From contig DASRRH010000003.1 of NCBI GenBank assembly GCA_035695825.1, positions 1 through 64,000 of the forward strand: a stretch of DNA of 64,000 bases. The letters are read 5' to 3'. Position 1 is the first letter of the stretch, and each line of letters starts with the position of its first letter. The stretch is from JAKEFM01 sp035695825. GTDB lineage: Bacteria; Planctomycetota; UBA1135; JAKEFM01. The position numbers and the translations under genes are program-made. The notes under the pieces were generated by a model. That model worked only from the letters and a program-made list of their open reading frames with translations. It had not been told where the DNA came from and made no database searches. Positions 17,551-26,442 of the stretch are shown here, in pieces.

Positions 17551-17654
17551 CCGCGCCGGCTGGATCCCGGCGCGGGTGGCGGATAAGAGGTCTCCTCGCC
17601 GGGACGGTCGAACGCTCGGATCGTCGAGGGCCGGCGGCACGGCGCCGGCCCTCG
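17551..17654. other. Two perfect GC-rich hairpins in the leader of the beta-barrel gene
   Basis: CCGCGCCGG/CCGGCGCGG (17551-17559 with 17567-17575, 7-nt loop) is followed by an 11-bp stem, TCGAGGGCCGG/CCGGCCCTCGA (17624-17634 with 17645-17655, 10-nt loop). The second ends about 38 bp before the ATG at 17693. There is no T-run. They could be a terminator of the haloperoxidase transcript or leader-RNA structure. Confidence 0.5.
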
Positions 17655-17692
17655 AGGCTCCTCGGGCCCCCTCTCCTCAAGGACGGTTCACC

Positions 17693-18532
17693 ATGGCACG
17701 CACGACGAAGCGCGCAATCTTGGTCGCCCCTCTCGCCGCCCTGTTCGCCGGATCCGCACTCGCGCAGGGGGAGACGGGATTCCTCCGCGGCGCGGGGCAC
17801 CTCGACACCGTCCTGTCGTTCAGCAAGGACGCCTACAACAAATTCTGGCTGGGGACCGACAAGGTTCACGATCCAGGAGTCGGCCGGGTCACGCGGTCGA
17901 CCTACAACCTCTACGCGGCGTACGGGCTGACCGACGACGTCGACCTCTCCCTTAACGCCCCGTGGGTCGTCTCGAACGTCACGGGGGCGGGGGAGTTCGA
18001 CCGCGAGTCGGACTTCCAGGACCTCGGCCTCCAGGCGAAGTGGAAGGTCGGCTCCGCGCGGCTCGGGCCCGGGGAGGCGAGCTTCCTCGTCGCGCCCGGG
18101 CTCAAGATCCCCCTCGGCGACTACGAGTCCGACAATGTGTCCGCGATCGGAGACGGCCAGACCGACTACCGCGGCCGGGTGATCGCGCACTACGGGCTCG
18201 ACAGCGGCGCCTTCGTCTCCCTCGAGACCGGGTACGACAGGAGGGCCGGCCTCCCGAAGGACGAGACCCCCTGGAACGTGACCCTCGGAACCACGGTCCT
18301 CAACCAGGTGACCCTGACGACCTTCTACAGCGCCGTCCGCAGCTACGGGGGGCCGAACATCGGCGGCGGCCCGTTCCCCGAGACCCAGGAGGAGTTCGAC
18401 CGGGTGGGCATCGGCTCCTACGTCCGTCTCACGGACCGCTTCGGGATCGCCGGCTACTGGCGCACGACCGTGGACGGCCGGAACACGGGGGACGTCGACG
18501 GATTCGCGGTCGGACTCGTCGTCAAGTATTGA
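17693..18532 (+). CDS. Outer-membrane beta-barrel-like protein
   Basis: 279 residues from an ATG at 17693 with AAGGA upstream. The signal peptide ends GSALAQG. The mature part is a run of alternating beta strands (YNLYAAYGLTDDVDLSLNAPWV, DLGLQAKWKVG, FLVAPGLKIPLGDY, FVSLETGYDRR, VTLTTFYSAVRSYGG) ending in the aromatic residue Tyr, as outer-membrane barrels do. It resembles the transporter/DUF3187-like barrels that precede or follow oxidative enzymes. It probably sits in the outer membrane. Whether it is a porin or a structural barrel is unknown. Confidence 0.75.
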   Translation: MARTTKRAILVAPLAALFAGSALAQGETGFLRGAGHLDTVLSFSKDAYNKFWLGTDKVHDPGVGRVTRSTYNLYAAYGLTDDVDLSLNAPWVVSNVTGAGEFDRESDFQDLGLQAKWKVGSARLGPGEASFLVAPGLKIPLGDYESDNVSAIGDGQTDYRGRVIAHYGLDSGAFVSLETGYDRRAGLPKDETPWNVTLGTTVLNQVTLTTFYSAVRSYGGPNIGGGPFPETQEEFDRVGIGSYVRLTDRFGIAGYWRTTVDGRNTGDVDGFAVGLVVKY

Positions 18533-19977
18533 CCCTCCTCGCCCTTCCTCGCTTGCGCTCGCCACGGGCGCGGCGGGAGCGAGCTCAACTCGACCTCGGA
18601 GCGGGGCCCCGCGGGTGGACGCGGGATCTACGGATCGGGGGAGCGATCCTCGAGAGCCTGCTCCTCGCCGGGTGGGTTCCCCTCTCTCCGGTCGCGGACG
18701 CGTGGCGCTGGATGGCCGTCCTGGTCGCCGGGGGGGTCGCCCACCTGACGATCTCGACCCGGGCCCTCCGGTCGGGGGAGCCCTTCGGCGCCAGGGAGAT
18801 GAAGCTCGCGTTCGCGATCGCGGCGCTGCTCCGCCTCACCCTTCTCCCGATCCGACCCTCGCTCTCGGAGGACGCCTACCGCCACGTGTGGGACGGACGG
18901 GTCCAGACGGCGGGCTTCGACCCCTACCTGTACGCGCCGGCCGATCCGGCCCTGGAGCGGCTGCGGGACGGGGAAGTCTGGCCGCGGATCAACCACCCGG
19001 AGCTCCGGACGGTCTACCCCCCTTCCGCCCAGGCGCTCTCCCTCGCTTCGTCGCGGGTCGACGGGCTCCTCTCTCCGATCGGCCTCTCCCCGATCGCGGC
19101 GTGGAAGGGGACGCTCCTCCTCGTCGAGCTCGCCGGAGCCGGGCTCCTCGCTTGGGGACTCCTGCGCGCCGGCCGTGGCGCCGCCTTCCTGATCTACGCC
19201 TGGTCTCCGCTCGCGGTGGTCGAGTTCTACGCCTCGGGGCACGTCGACGCCGCGGGGGTGGGGCTCCTCGCGGGGGCCGTCGGTCTCTTCCTCCTCGGCC
19301 GACCCGCGATCGCCGGGGCCCTCTTCTCCGCCGCCCTCCTCGCGAAATGGATCCCCGCCGCCTTCCTCGGGGCGGGCGTGCGCTTGAGGGGGAAGAAGAG
19401 GCTCCTCGCCGGAGGGACCCTGGCGGCGGCGCTGCTCTGGACGCCTTACGTTCACCCCGGGAGCGCCCCCTTCGAGTCGCTCGGCTCCTACCAGGCGAAC
19501 TGGGAGTCGGGAGGGGTCCTCCACCGGATCCTCCGGGTGGACGCCTGGGGGGCGTTGCCTCGACACCTGGTCGAGTGGGACTGGCGCCATCTCGGGACGG
19601 CCGGGACGCCGCGGGAGAAGTTCTGGGGAAGGACGGCGGCCGCCGCCCTCGTCGTCGTCGCGACGGGTTGGGCGGTCCTCCGCGGCGTCCCCGCGACGGC
19701 CGCGGCGGCGGTGGGCCTCTTCGCCTTCCTTCTCGTTAGGCCGACCGTCCACCCGTGGTACGCGACCTGGCTCCTCCCGCTCCTGGCGCTCTCGTTCTGG
19801 AGGTCGATCCTGCTCTGGACCGCGCTCGTTCCTCTGGGCTACGAGGTGCTCCTCCGCCACCGGATCGAGGGCCTCTGGCGACCGAACCCCTGGGTGAACG
19901 CCGCGGTCCTGGCGGTCGTTCTCGTCGCGTTCACGCGGGAGCTCCGAAGGAGGCCGATCCGTGTACCGGGGGCTTGA
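18529..19977 (+). CDS. GT-C fold glycosyltransferase (GT87/DUF2029-like polytopic membrane protein)
   Basis: About 482 residues if it starts at the TTG at 18529, which overlaps the previous stop. No ATG or GTG precedes the first membrane helix, and the next ATG (18712) would lose that helix. About ten hydrophobic helices are visible. The first lumenal loop carries EDAYRHVWDGRVQTAGFDPYLY, the acidic metal-site loop of polyprenyl-phosphate sugar-using mannosyl-/arabinosyltransferase-like enzymes, followed by WPRINHPELRTVYPPSAQ. It likely transfers a sugar from a lipid-phosphate donor outside the inner membrane. The adjacent GT2 gene probably makes that donor. Confidence 0.8.
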   Translation: MTLLALPRLRSPRARRERAQLDLGAGPRGWTRDLRIGGAILESLLLAGWVPLSPVADAWRWMAVLVAGGVAHLTISTRALRSGEPFGAREMKLAFAIAALLRLTLLPIRPSLSEDAYRHVWDGRVQTAGFDPYLYAPADPALERLRDGEVWPRINHPELRTVYPPSAQALSLASSRVDGLLSPIGLSPIAAWKGTLLLVELAGAGLLAWGLLRAGRGAAFLIYAWSPLAVVEFYASGHVDAAGVGLLAGAVGLFLLGRPAIAGALFSAALLAKWIPAAFLGAGVRLRGKKRLLAGGTLAAALLWTPYVHPGSAPFESLGSYQANWESGGVLHRILRVDAWGALPRHLVEWDWRHLGTAGTPREKFWGRTAAAALVVVATGWAVLRGVPATAAAAVGLFAFLLVRPTVHPWYATWLLPLLALSFWRSILLWTALVPLGYEVLLRHRIEGLWRPNPWVNAAVLAVVLVAFTRELRRRPIRVPGA

Positions 19978-20731
19978 GGTCGGGGCCGTCGTTCCGGCCC
20001 GCGACGAGGAGGGCGCCGTCGGCCTCGTCGTCCGGGATCTGCGCGCGCTCCGGGGCGAGCGGGGAGGTCCCCTCCTGGAGGACGTCGTCGTCTGCGACAA
20101 CGGATCGGTCGATCGGACGGCGGCGATCGCCCGCGAAGCGGGCGCCCGCGTGGTGCTCGAGAGGCGGAGGGGATACGGCGCCGCCTGCCTCGCGGGCCTG
20201 CGGACGCTCCGCGGCGTCGACGTCGTGCTGTTCGTCGACGCCGATCGCTCGATCGTGGCGGAGGAGGGGATCCTGCTCCTCGACGCGATCGCGGACGGCG
20301 CGGATCTCGTCGTGGGGTCGAGGACCCTCGGCCGGACCGAGCCCGGATCGCTCCCCGGACACCAGCGCCTGGGCAACCGCTTCGCGGCCTTCCTCATCCG
20401 CCGGCTCTGGGGGTACCCGGCGACGGACCTCGGTCCCTTCCGCGCGATCCGGCGGACGGCGGTCGAGCGTCTCGAGATGCGCGACCCGACGTACGGCTGG
20501 ACGGTCGAGATGCAGGTGAAGGCGATCCAGGCCGGCCTCCGCGTCGTCGAGGTCCCGGTGAGCCTGCGCCGTCGGATCGGGGTCTCGAAGATCGGCGGGA
20601 CGCTCCGCGGGACTCTCGGCGCGGCGTGGAAGATCGTCGCGACGATCGCCTTCCTCCGGCTGCAGGGTGGACTCGGTCGCGCCGAGACGCCGGCCGGCGC
20701 GCTGCGCGCGCGGGGCCCGTCGGGAGCCTGA
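19961..20731 (+). CDS. GT2 glycosyltransferase (dolichyl-phosphate mannose/glucose synthase-like)
   Basis: 256 residues from a GTG at 19961, with AAGGAGG at 19947-19953 giving an ideal ribosome-binding site. It overlaps the upstream GT-C gene by 17 bp. Features are VPARDEEGAVG (nucleotide-sugar binding), VCDNGSVDRTA, RRGYGAACLAGL, the DxD motif in LFVDADRSI, VVGSRTLG, and the DLGPFRAIRR acceptor loop. There is no clear membrane helix, so it is probably a soluble enzyme that forms a polyprenyl-phosphate sugar at the inner face of the membrane. Together with the GT-C gene it forms a compact glycosylation module. Confidence 0.88.
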   Translation: MYRGLEVGAVVPARDEEGAVGLVVRDLRALRGERGGPLLEDVVVCDNGSVDRTAAIAREAGARVVLERRRGYGAACLAGLRTLRGVDVVLFVDADRSIVAEEGILLLDAIADGADLVVGSRTLGRTEPGSLPGHQRLGNRFAAFLIRRLWGYPATDLGPFRAIRRTAVERLEMRDPTYGWTVEMQVKAIQAGLRVVEVPVSLRRRIGVSKIGGTLRGTLGAAWKIVATIAFLRLQGGLGRAETPAGALRARGPSGA

Positions 20732-20742
20732 GCCCTCCGCGG

Positions 20743-22143
20743 TCAGCTCTCCTCTTCCCCGGAGATCCCGTGCTTGCGCAGGTAGTAGGCGAGGTTGCGC
20801 GGGTCGATGCCGAGGAGCGCGGCGGCTTCCCGCTTCCGGCCGGTGGTCCGGGCGAGGGCCTGGGTGATCAGCGTGCGCTCGAGCGCGTCCGTCCGGTCCC
20901 GGATCCGGAGGGTCTCCGGCGCCGCCGCGGGCGTCGCGGGTTCCGCCCCCGGCGGCCGGAGGAGCCCTCCCTCGAGGATCGCGGCGAGGCCTCCCGCGGA
21001 GATTTCCTCCCCGGTCTCCAGGATCGCCGCGCGCTCGAGGGCGTTGCGCAGCTCGCGGACGTTGCCCGGCCAGTCGTGGCGGGAGAGGACCTCCAGGGCC
21101 GAGGGGTGGAGGCGTCTCGGCGGACGTCCCTCCCGGGAGGCGAATCGCCGGAGGAAGTGTTCCGCGAGGGGGGGGATGTCCTCCTTCCGGTCCCGGAGCG
21201 GGGGCACGTGGAGCGGGAAGACGTTCAGGCGGAAGTAGAGGTCCTCCCGGAAGGTCCCCTCGCGGACGCGCCGCGCGAGGTCCTCGTTCGTGATCGCGAT
21301 CGCGCGGACGTCCGCGCGCCGCGCGCGGGAGTCGCCGACCGGCTGGTACTCCCCCGTCTCGATCGCCCGGAGGAGCTTTGCCTGGGCCTCGAGGGGGAGG
21401 GTCCCGACCTCGTCGAGCGCGAGGGTCCCGCCGTGCGCCTCCTCGAGGCGGCCCCCCCGGTCCTCCGTGGCCCCGGTGAACGCCCCCCGGCGGTGGCCGA
21501 AGAGCTCGCTCTCGAAGAGGGTGGAGGGGATCGCCGCGCAATTGACGCGCACGAAGGGATAGCGCGCCCGCCGGCTGCGGGCGTGGATCGCGTGCGCGAC
21601 GAGCTCCTTCCCCGTCCCGCTCTCCCCGAGGATCAGGACGCGCGCGTCGGTCGCCGCGACGGAATCGACGAGGTGGAGGAGGTCGGCGAACGGGCGCGAG
21701 GCGCCGACGAGCAAGGGAGGCTCCCCGAACTCCCGCACGGTCGCGCGCAGCACGCGCACCTCCTTCACGAGGTCGCCGTGCTCGACCGCGCGGCGCAGCA
21801 GCGCGAGGAAAGCCTCGGGCTCGACCGGCTTCGAGAGGAAGTCGAGCGCCCCCTCCTTCATCGCGGCGACGGCCGTGGAGACCGTCCCGACGCCGGTGAG
21901 GACGATGACCGGAAGGTCCGCCGCGAGATCCCGGACCTGCCGAAGGAGCGCGATCCCGTCCGTCCCCGGGAGCGCGAGGTCCGTGACGAGGACGTCGAAC
22001 TCCCGCGAGCGGAGGCGTTCGAGCGCCCCCGCTGCGTCCCCCGACGTGGTCGCGTCGAAACCGACGGCCGCGAGGAGCCGGCGCAGCGACTCGAGGACGA
22101 AGGGCTCGTCGTCGACGAGGAGGACGCTGGGGCGGGGCTTCAC
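20743..22143 (-). CDS. NtrC-family sigma-54-dependent response regulator
   Basis: 466 residues from a GTG that overlaps the kinase stop as GTGA. Order: receiver domain with phospho-acceptor Asp55 (DVLVTDLALPGTDG) and Lys in LDFLSKPVEP; AAA+ domain with Walker A GESGTGKE, the sigma-54 contact loop GAFTGA, Walker B GGTLALDEVG and RLNVFPLHVPPLRDR; and a C-terminal Fis-type helix-turn-helix (REAAALLGIDPRNLAYYLRKHG). It activates sigma-54 promoters in response to its partner kinase. Its targets are not visible in the window. Confidence 0.95.
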   Translation of the reverse strand: MKPRPSVLLVDDEPFVLESLRRLLAAVGFDATTSGDAAGALERLRSREFDVLVTDLALPGTDGIALLRQVRDLAADLPVIVLTGVGTVSTAVAAMKEGALDFLSKPVEPEAFLALLRRAVEHGDLVKEVRVLRATVREFGEPPLLVGASRPFADLLHLVDSVAATDARVLILGESGTGKELVAHAIHARSRRARYPFVRVNCAAIPSTLFESELFGHRRGAFTGATEDRGGRLEEAHGGTLALDEVGTLPLEAQAKLLRAIETGEYQPVGDSRARRADVRAIAITNEDLARRVREGTFREDLYFRLNVFPLHVPPLRDRKEDIPPLAEHFLRRFASREGRPPRRLHPSALEVLSRHDWPGNVRELRNALERAAILETGEEISAGGLAAILEGGLLRPPGAEPATPAAAPETLRIRDRTDALERTLITQALARTTGRKREAAALLGIDPRNLAYYLRKHGISGEEES

Positions 22144-23876
22144 GCGCGCGCCTCCGCGACGGCGGGCGCGGTCGCCCCCACACCGAGGACGAAGCGCGCC
22201 CCTCCGTCCGGTCGGTTCTCGGCCCGGATCGATCCTCCGTGCGCCCGCACGATCGAGGCGCAGAGGGACAAGCCGAGGCCCGTGCCTCCCCGGGTCGAGA
22301 AGAAGGGCTCGAAGATCCGCGGGAGCGCCTCGGGGGGGATGCCGCGGCCGGTGTCCTCGAACTCGATCTCGAGCCGGGAGGGGTCGCGCGGGTCGCGACG
22401 CGCCCGGACGCGGATCGTCCCTCCGCCCGGCATCGCGTCCCGCGCGTTGAGGGCGAGGTTCAGGAAGAGCTGCTCGAGCGCGAAGGGATCCGCCGCGGCG
22501 GGGGGGAGATCCGGCGGGAGGTCCCGCTCCCAGCGCACGCGGTCGAACCCCCGGTCGTGACGCGCGATCCGTTCGACCCGGTCGAGGACCTCCCGGAGGT
22601 GGACCGGCTCGCGCCGCGGCGTAGGGGGGTGCGCAACGGCGAGGAGGTCGCGGACGATCGTCGCCAGCCGGTCGAACCCGTGGCGGAGGAACTCGAGGTA
22701 CTCGCGCCGCCGCTCCGGCTTCTCCCCGTCCCGCTCGAGGAGGGCTAGGTAGTTGCCGATCCCGGCGAGGGGATTGTTGATCTCGTGGGCGACGCCCGCC
22801 GTCAGCCGTCCGAGGGCCGCGAGCCGCTCGGCCTCGGCGAGGCGCCGTTCGGCGGCGCGCTCCGTCTCGAGGCGCGCCCCCGCGACCGCGAGTCGGAGGA
22901 GGACGAGACCGACGGCGAAGACCGCCGCCGCGGTCGCGAGGAGGAGGAGGCCGATGCCGGTCGCCTCGGCGCGGAACGACTCCGCGAAGCGCCCGAGCGC
23001 CCGCTCCGGGGCCTCCGCGACGAGGAACCATTCCGGGCGCCCGTCGGGACCGGGGGGCCCGGTCGCCGCCGCCGCGTAGCGGTCCCTCCCCTCGGCGGCG
23101 ACGGACTCCCTGCGCGCGAGGATCGCCTCGGACGCCTGCGGGTGGTCCGCGCGGAACGAGCCCCCTCTCCCCCCGCGCACCTCCTTCCCTCGGTCGGGGT
23201 GGGCGAGGTAGTTCCCCCCCGCGTCGAGGAGAAAGCGGGTGAGCCCGGAACCGGGCTCCTCGCGCCTGAGGTTCTCGAAGAGCGGGGCGGCGTAGATCGA
23301 GAGGACGAGCGCCCCCTCCCCCGCCGCCGCGGCGTAGCGGAGGACCTGGCGGTCGCGCTCGGCGACATCGACCCGCGCATCGTCGAACTCGAGGGCGGGG
23401 GCGGGCCCTCCCGGTTCCGCGCGCGCTGCGCGCACGCGGTCGGGGTCCGGCTCACTCCGGAGGAGGGAGACCGGGACGACGGAGGCTCCCCCCCCGACGC
23501 GCTCGACCCGCAGGCGCTCCCGCCCTTCCGCGTCGAGGAGGACCACCCTGCCGAGAGAGGGGAAGTGGAGGAGGACGGCGGCCGCGTCCCGCCCCGCCCG
23601 CTCGAACGACGCCGGACCCTCCGGCCCGAGGAGGGCCCGGATCGATCCGAGGGAGGCGAGGTAGCGCGCATGCGCGCGGCCCAGGGCGAGGTCGTCCTCG
23701 AGCCGCGCGGCCTGCGCCGCGACCTCCCCGCGCAGCTCGGCGACGACGGCCTCCGCCGAGCGCTCCTCCGCGCTGCGGAAACGCCGGAGCGCGTGGGCCG
23801 TCTCGAGGGCGAGGATTGCGCCGAGGAGGGCGAGGGGGAGGTAGGTTCGGGATCGCGCGCTCAAGGTCCCTCCCAT
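22140..23876 (-). CDS. Membrane sensor histidine kinase (NtrB-like)
   Basis: 578 residues. A first membrane helix (YLPLALLGAILALETAHAL), a periplasmic sensor region of about 270 residues resembling a double-Cache fold (FLLDAGGNYLAHPDRGKEVR), and a second helix at about 308-330 lead to the kinase core. His364 in GVAHEINNPLAGIG is the phosphorylation site. The N box (LFLNLALNARDAMPGG), G1 (EDTGRGIPPE), F and G2 (GGTGLGLSLCASIVRAHGG) boxes are all present. Upstream of the start is a G-run that could act as a ribosome-binding site. It pairs with the coupled NtrC regulator. The ligand is unknown. Confidence 0.93.
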   Translation of the reverse strand: MGGTLSARSRTYLPLALLGAILALETAHALRRFRSAEERSAEAVVAELRGEVAAQAARLEDDLALGRAHARYLASLGSIRALLGPEGPASFERAGRDAAAVLLHFPSLGRVVLLDAEGRERLRVERVGGGASVVPVSLLRSEPDPDRVRAARAEPGGPAPALEFDDARVDVAERDRQVLRYAAAAGEGALVLSIYAAPLFENLRREEPGSGLTRFLLDAGGNYLAHPDRGKEVRGGRGGSFRADHPQASEAILARRESVAAEGRDRYAAAATGPPGPDGRPEWFLVAEAPERALGRFAESFRAEATGIGLLLLATAAAVFAVGLVLLRLAVAGARLETERAAERRLAEAERLAALGRLTAGVAHEINNPLAGIGNYLALLERDGEKPERRREYLEFLRHGFDRLATIVRDLLAVAHPPTPRREPVHLREVLDRVERIARHDRGFDRVRWERDLPPDLPPAAADPFALEQLFLNLALNARDAMPGGGTIRVRARRDPRDPSRLEIEFEDTGRGIPPEALPRIFEPFFSTRGGTGLGLSLCASIVRAHGGSIRAENRPDGGARFVLGVGATAPAVAEARA

Positions 23877-23935
23877 TTTGCCCCCCGGGCGCACCTCCGA
23901 GGGAGGGAGAGGGGCGATCGTGTAACCTCCGGCGC

Positions 23936-24778
23936 ATGCGGAAGCTCCTCCTCCTCGCCGTCGCCCTCCCCCTCCTGATCCTCCTCCTCCTCGCCCTCGG
24001 GGGGGGCTCGATCCTCTGCGCCGGCCTCGAGAAGGGGACCGCCGCGGCGACCGGCCTCTCCTCCCACGTCGACTCGGCCTCCCTGAACCTCTTCGCGGGG
24101 TCGGTGGCCGTCTCGGGATTCCGCCTCGGCAACCCGCCGGGCTTCAAGACCGACTCGGCCCTGGCGGTCGGCCGCCTCTCCGTCGACGCCTCGCTCCCCT
24201 CGCTCCTCTCCGACATGGTGGTCGTCGACTCGATCGAGATCGTCGAGCCCGAGATCACCCTCGAGGTCTCCGCCACGGGCACGAACGTCGGCGAGATCCT
24301 CGACCGGCTCGAGGGGAAGCGAGGGCCCGCCGATCGGAAGCCGGGAGGCTCCGGAGCCGAGGGGAAGAAGCTCCGCGTGGCCGAGATTCGCATCCGGGGA
24401 GCGAGGGTTCGCCTCGGCGCCCCCCTCCTCGCACCCGTCCCGACGACGATCCCCCTCGGCGACCTCACGCTGCGGGAGCTCGGCAGCGGGGCGAAGAAGG
24501 ACGAGTCGACCCTCGGCCAGCTCCTCGAGAAGGTCCTCGGCGCCCTCGCTCTCGCCGCCGCGCGCTCGACCGGGGACCTCCCGAAGGGGGTGGCCGACCT
24601 CCTCCGGAGGGAAACCGCACGGCCGACCCTCGACGCCGTGCGGCGCGACGTGGAGGCGGCCGCGCGCGGCGTCGTCGACCGGGCCACGAAGGAGCTCGAG
24701 CGCGCGGCCGGGGAGGCCGTGAAGGGGCTCCCCGAGCTCCTCGGCCCCGGGAAGAAGAAGAAAAGGAAGGAGGACTGA
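23936..24778 (+). CDS. AsmA-like/DUF748-like membrane-anchored protein
   Basis: 280 residues. A single N-terminal hydrophobic helix (LLLLAVALPLLILLLLALGGG) is followed by a beta-rich region. SVAVSGFRLGNPPGFKTDSA, a VGRLSVDASLPSLLSD strand pair and IVEPEITLEV resemble the repeating strand pattern of AsmA-family proteins, which sit in the inner membrane and face the periplasm. The last 100 residues are helical and end in a poly-Lys tail (KKKKRK). It diverges from the histidine kinase gene 60 bp away. The family link is by pattern and the function is unknown. Confidence 0.6.
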   Translation: MRKLLLLAVALPLLILLLLALGGGSILCAGLEKGTAAATGLSSHVDSASLNLFAGSVAVSGFRLGNPPGFKTDSALAVGRLSVDASLPSLLSDMVVVDSIEIVEPEITLEVSATGTNVGEILDRLEGKRGPADRKPGGSGAEGKKLRVAEIRIRGARVRLGAPLLAPVPTTIPLGDLTLRELGSGAKKDESTLGQLLEKVLGALALAAARSTGDLPKGVADLLRRETARPTLDAVRRDVEAAARGVVDRATKELERAAGEAVKGLPELLGPGKKKKRKED

Positions 24779-24806
24779 ATCCACGCGCGAAGGGAGAGGC
24801 GAGCCC

Positions 24807-25424
24807 GTGCAGTCGGAGACGGATCGGGTCGAGGCGTTCAGCGACGGCGTCTTCGCGATCGCCATCACGCTGCTCGTCCTCGACCTGCGCGTGCCCGACC
24901 TCGCGGGGGCCGTCGACGGGGGTCGGCTCTCGGCTGCCCTCCTCCACCTCTGGCCCTCCCTCGTCGCCTTCCTCTTCAGCTTCTTCGTGATCCTCGTGAT
25001 GTGGATCAACCATCACGAGTTCCTCGGCTGGGTGCGCGCCGTCGACTACCCGTTCCTGTTCGCGAACGGCCTCCTGCTGCTCATGGTCACCTTCGTGCCG
25101 TTCCCCACCTCCGTCGTCGCTCGCTACTTGGGGACCGACGCGGCGCGCGCCGCCGTCGCGTTCTACTGCGGCACCTTCTTCTGCATCAGCCTCGCGTTCG
25201 GGGCGCTGTTCCAGTCGGTGGCCCGCCGGCGGCGGCTCGTGCGCGCGGAGGTGCCGGGCTCGGTGCTCGCGCGGGTGCGCCGGGCGTACTCCCTCGGCCC
25301 CGTGGTCTACGCCCTCTCGACCGGGCTCGCCCTCGCGAACGCCCTCGTTGGACTCCTCGTCTGCGCGTCGCTCTGGGTGCTCTGGAGCCGGCTCTGCTAC
25401 CGCGCCCGACACCGGGGCGAATGA
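24807..25424 (+). CDS. TMEM175/DUF1211-family membrane channel
   Basis: 205 residues from a GTG with AGGGAGAGG upstream. The N-terminal FSDGVFAIAITLLVLDLRVPD is the diagnostic pore-lining first helix of bacterial TMEM175 homologues. About six helices follow (LVAFLFSFFVILVMWINHHEF, FANGLLLLMVTFVPFPTSVV, ALANALVGLLVCASLWVLW). The usual length of about 200 residues and a single FSDG repeat match the bacterial form, which assembles as a tetramer. It probably conducts potassium or other monovalent cations across the inner membrane. Confidence 0.9.
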   Translation: MQSETDRVEAFSDGVFAIAITLLVLDLRVPDLAGAVDGGRLSAALLHLWPSLVAFLFSFFVILVMWINHHEFLGWVRAVDYPFLFANGLLLLMVTFVPFPTSVVARYLGTDAARAAVAFYCGTFFCISLAFGALFQSVARRRRLVRAEVPGSVLARVRRAYSLGPVVYALSTGLALANALVGLLVCASLWVLWSRLCYRARHRGE

Positions 25425-25580
25425 ATGGAAACGGCCCTTCTTGCGTGTCGATTCCCGTCACGAACCGCGACGGATACGTGGAATGGAAGGGGAACGGGGG
25501 TCGCCACACGGATCCCGTTGCATGTTCCGTGGAGGCCTGGACCTGGTGGACCCGATCGACACGGAATCGGCGCAGCTTCC

Positions 25581-26363
25581 TCACGGCTTGAAGCCCGTGA
25601 GGATGTGTCCCTCGATCGGGATGCTCACCGCGCCGCTCGCCGCGCAGAACGGCATCAGCCGGACGCGCGCCACGGGAAGCACCTCGGCCAGGTCGACCCG
25701 TCCGCGGAGCACCCAGCCGTCGACCTCGGCTTGCAGCATGGCGTCGATCGAGGGAAACCGCGCGGCGCCCTGGCGAGTCGATCGGGACGTCTTCCGGAAG
25801 CCGGCCTTGGCGAGGAGAGATTCCGCCTCGCGAGGATCGCGGAGGACAAAGGGCGCCCGGAAGATCTCCGCCGCTTCCTTCCCGGAGGCTTCCTCGATGA
25901 TCCCGGCCGTTAGCTCGTAACCGGGGCTCGCGCCCCAGACCTGGACGGCGACCTTTCCCCCGGGGCGGAGCACGCGCCGCATCTCTTGGAGCGCGGCGAC
26001 CCGGTCGGGGAAGAACATGAGGGCCGCCTGGCAGAGGACGGCGTCGAAGCGTCCGTCCGCGAACGGCATCTTCGCGACGTCCCCCTCGTGCCACTCGATG
26101 TCGGGGCGGAGCCGCCGCGCCACCTGGATCATGCTCGAGTTCAGGTCGATCCCCGCGACGGCGCCGGGCGCGCCGATCCGGTCGGCCGCGGTCCGAGCGA
26201 CGATCCCCGTGCCGCACGCCGCGTCGAGGATCCGCTGCCCCGGCGACACCTTCGCCTCGTCGACCAACCGGGACGCCCAGTCGGCGAAGAGGGCGGGCAC
26301 GAAGTGCTTCTCGTAGAACTCGGCGGCGGCGTCGTCCAATCGCCATTCCCTGGGTTCGACCAT
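25581..26363 (-). CDS. SAM-dependent methyltransferase (UbiE/COQ5-like, type 11)
   Basis: 260 residues. The ATG at 26363 has AAGGAGAT seven bases upstream, so the start is firm. Motif I ILDAACGTGIVAR, the following AGIDLNSSMIQVARR, motif II region GDVAKMPFADGRFDAVLCQAALMFF, and EMRRVLRPGGKVAVQVW are those of class I methyltransferases related to UbiE. The C-terminal third is likely the substrate-binding part. It converges with the TMEM175-like gene; the 156-bp gap between them contains no terminator that I can see. The substrate is unknown. Confidence 0.88.
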   Translation of the reverse strand: MVEPREWRLDDAAAEFYEKHFVPALFADWASRLVDEAKVSPGQRILDAACGTGIVARTAADRIGAPGAVAGIDLNSSMIQVARRLRPDIEWHEGDVAKMPFADGRFDAVLCQAALMFFPDRVAALQEMRRVLRPGGKVAVQVWGASPGYELTAGIIEEASGKEAAEIFRAPFVLRDPREAESLLAKAGFRKTSRSTRQGAARFPSIDAMLQAEVDGWVLRGRVDLAEVLPVARVRLMPFCAASGAVSIPIEGHILTGFKP

Positions 26364-26442
26364 GGTGGATCTCCTTCCCTGTCGATCGGAGGACACGCTG
26401 GCTCGGCTGGCCGGCGCGCTCGAACCGGTCGCCGGGGAGCGT

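Noticed and set aside
25425..25580. A possible small gene starting ATGAATGGAAACGG between the channel and methyltransferase genes
   Set aside because: The translation is Trp/Arg-rich, with no ribosome-binding site, and it runs antisense into the methyltransferase gene.
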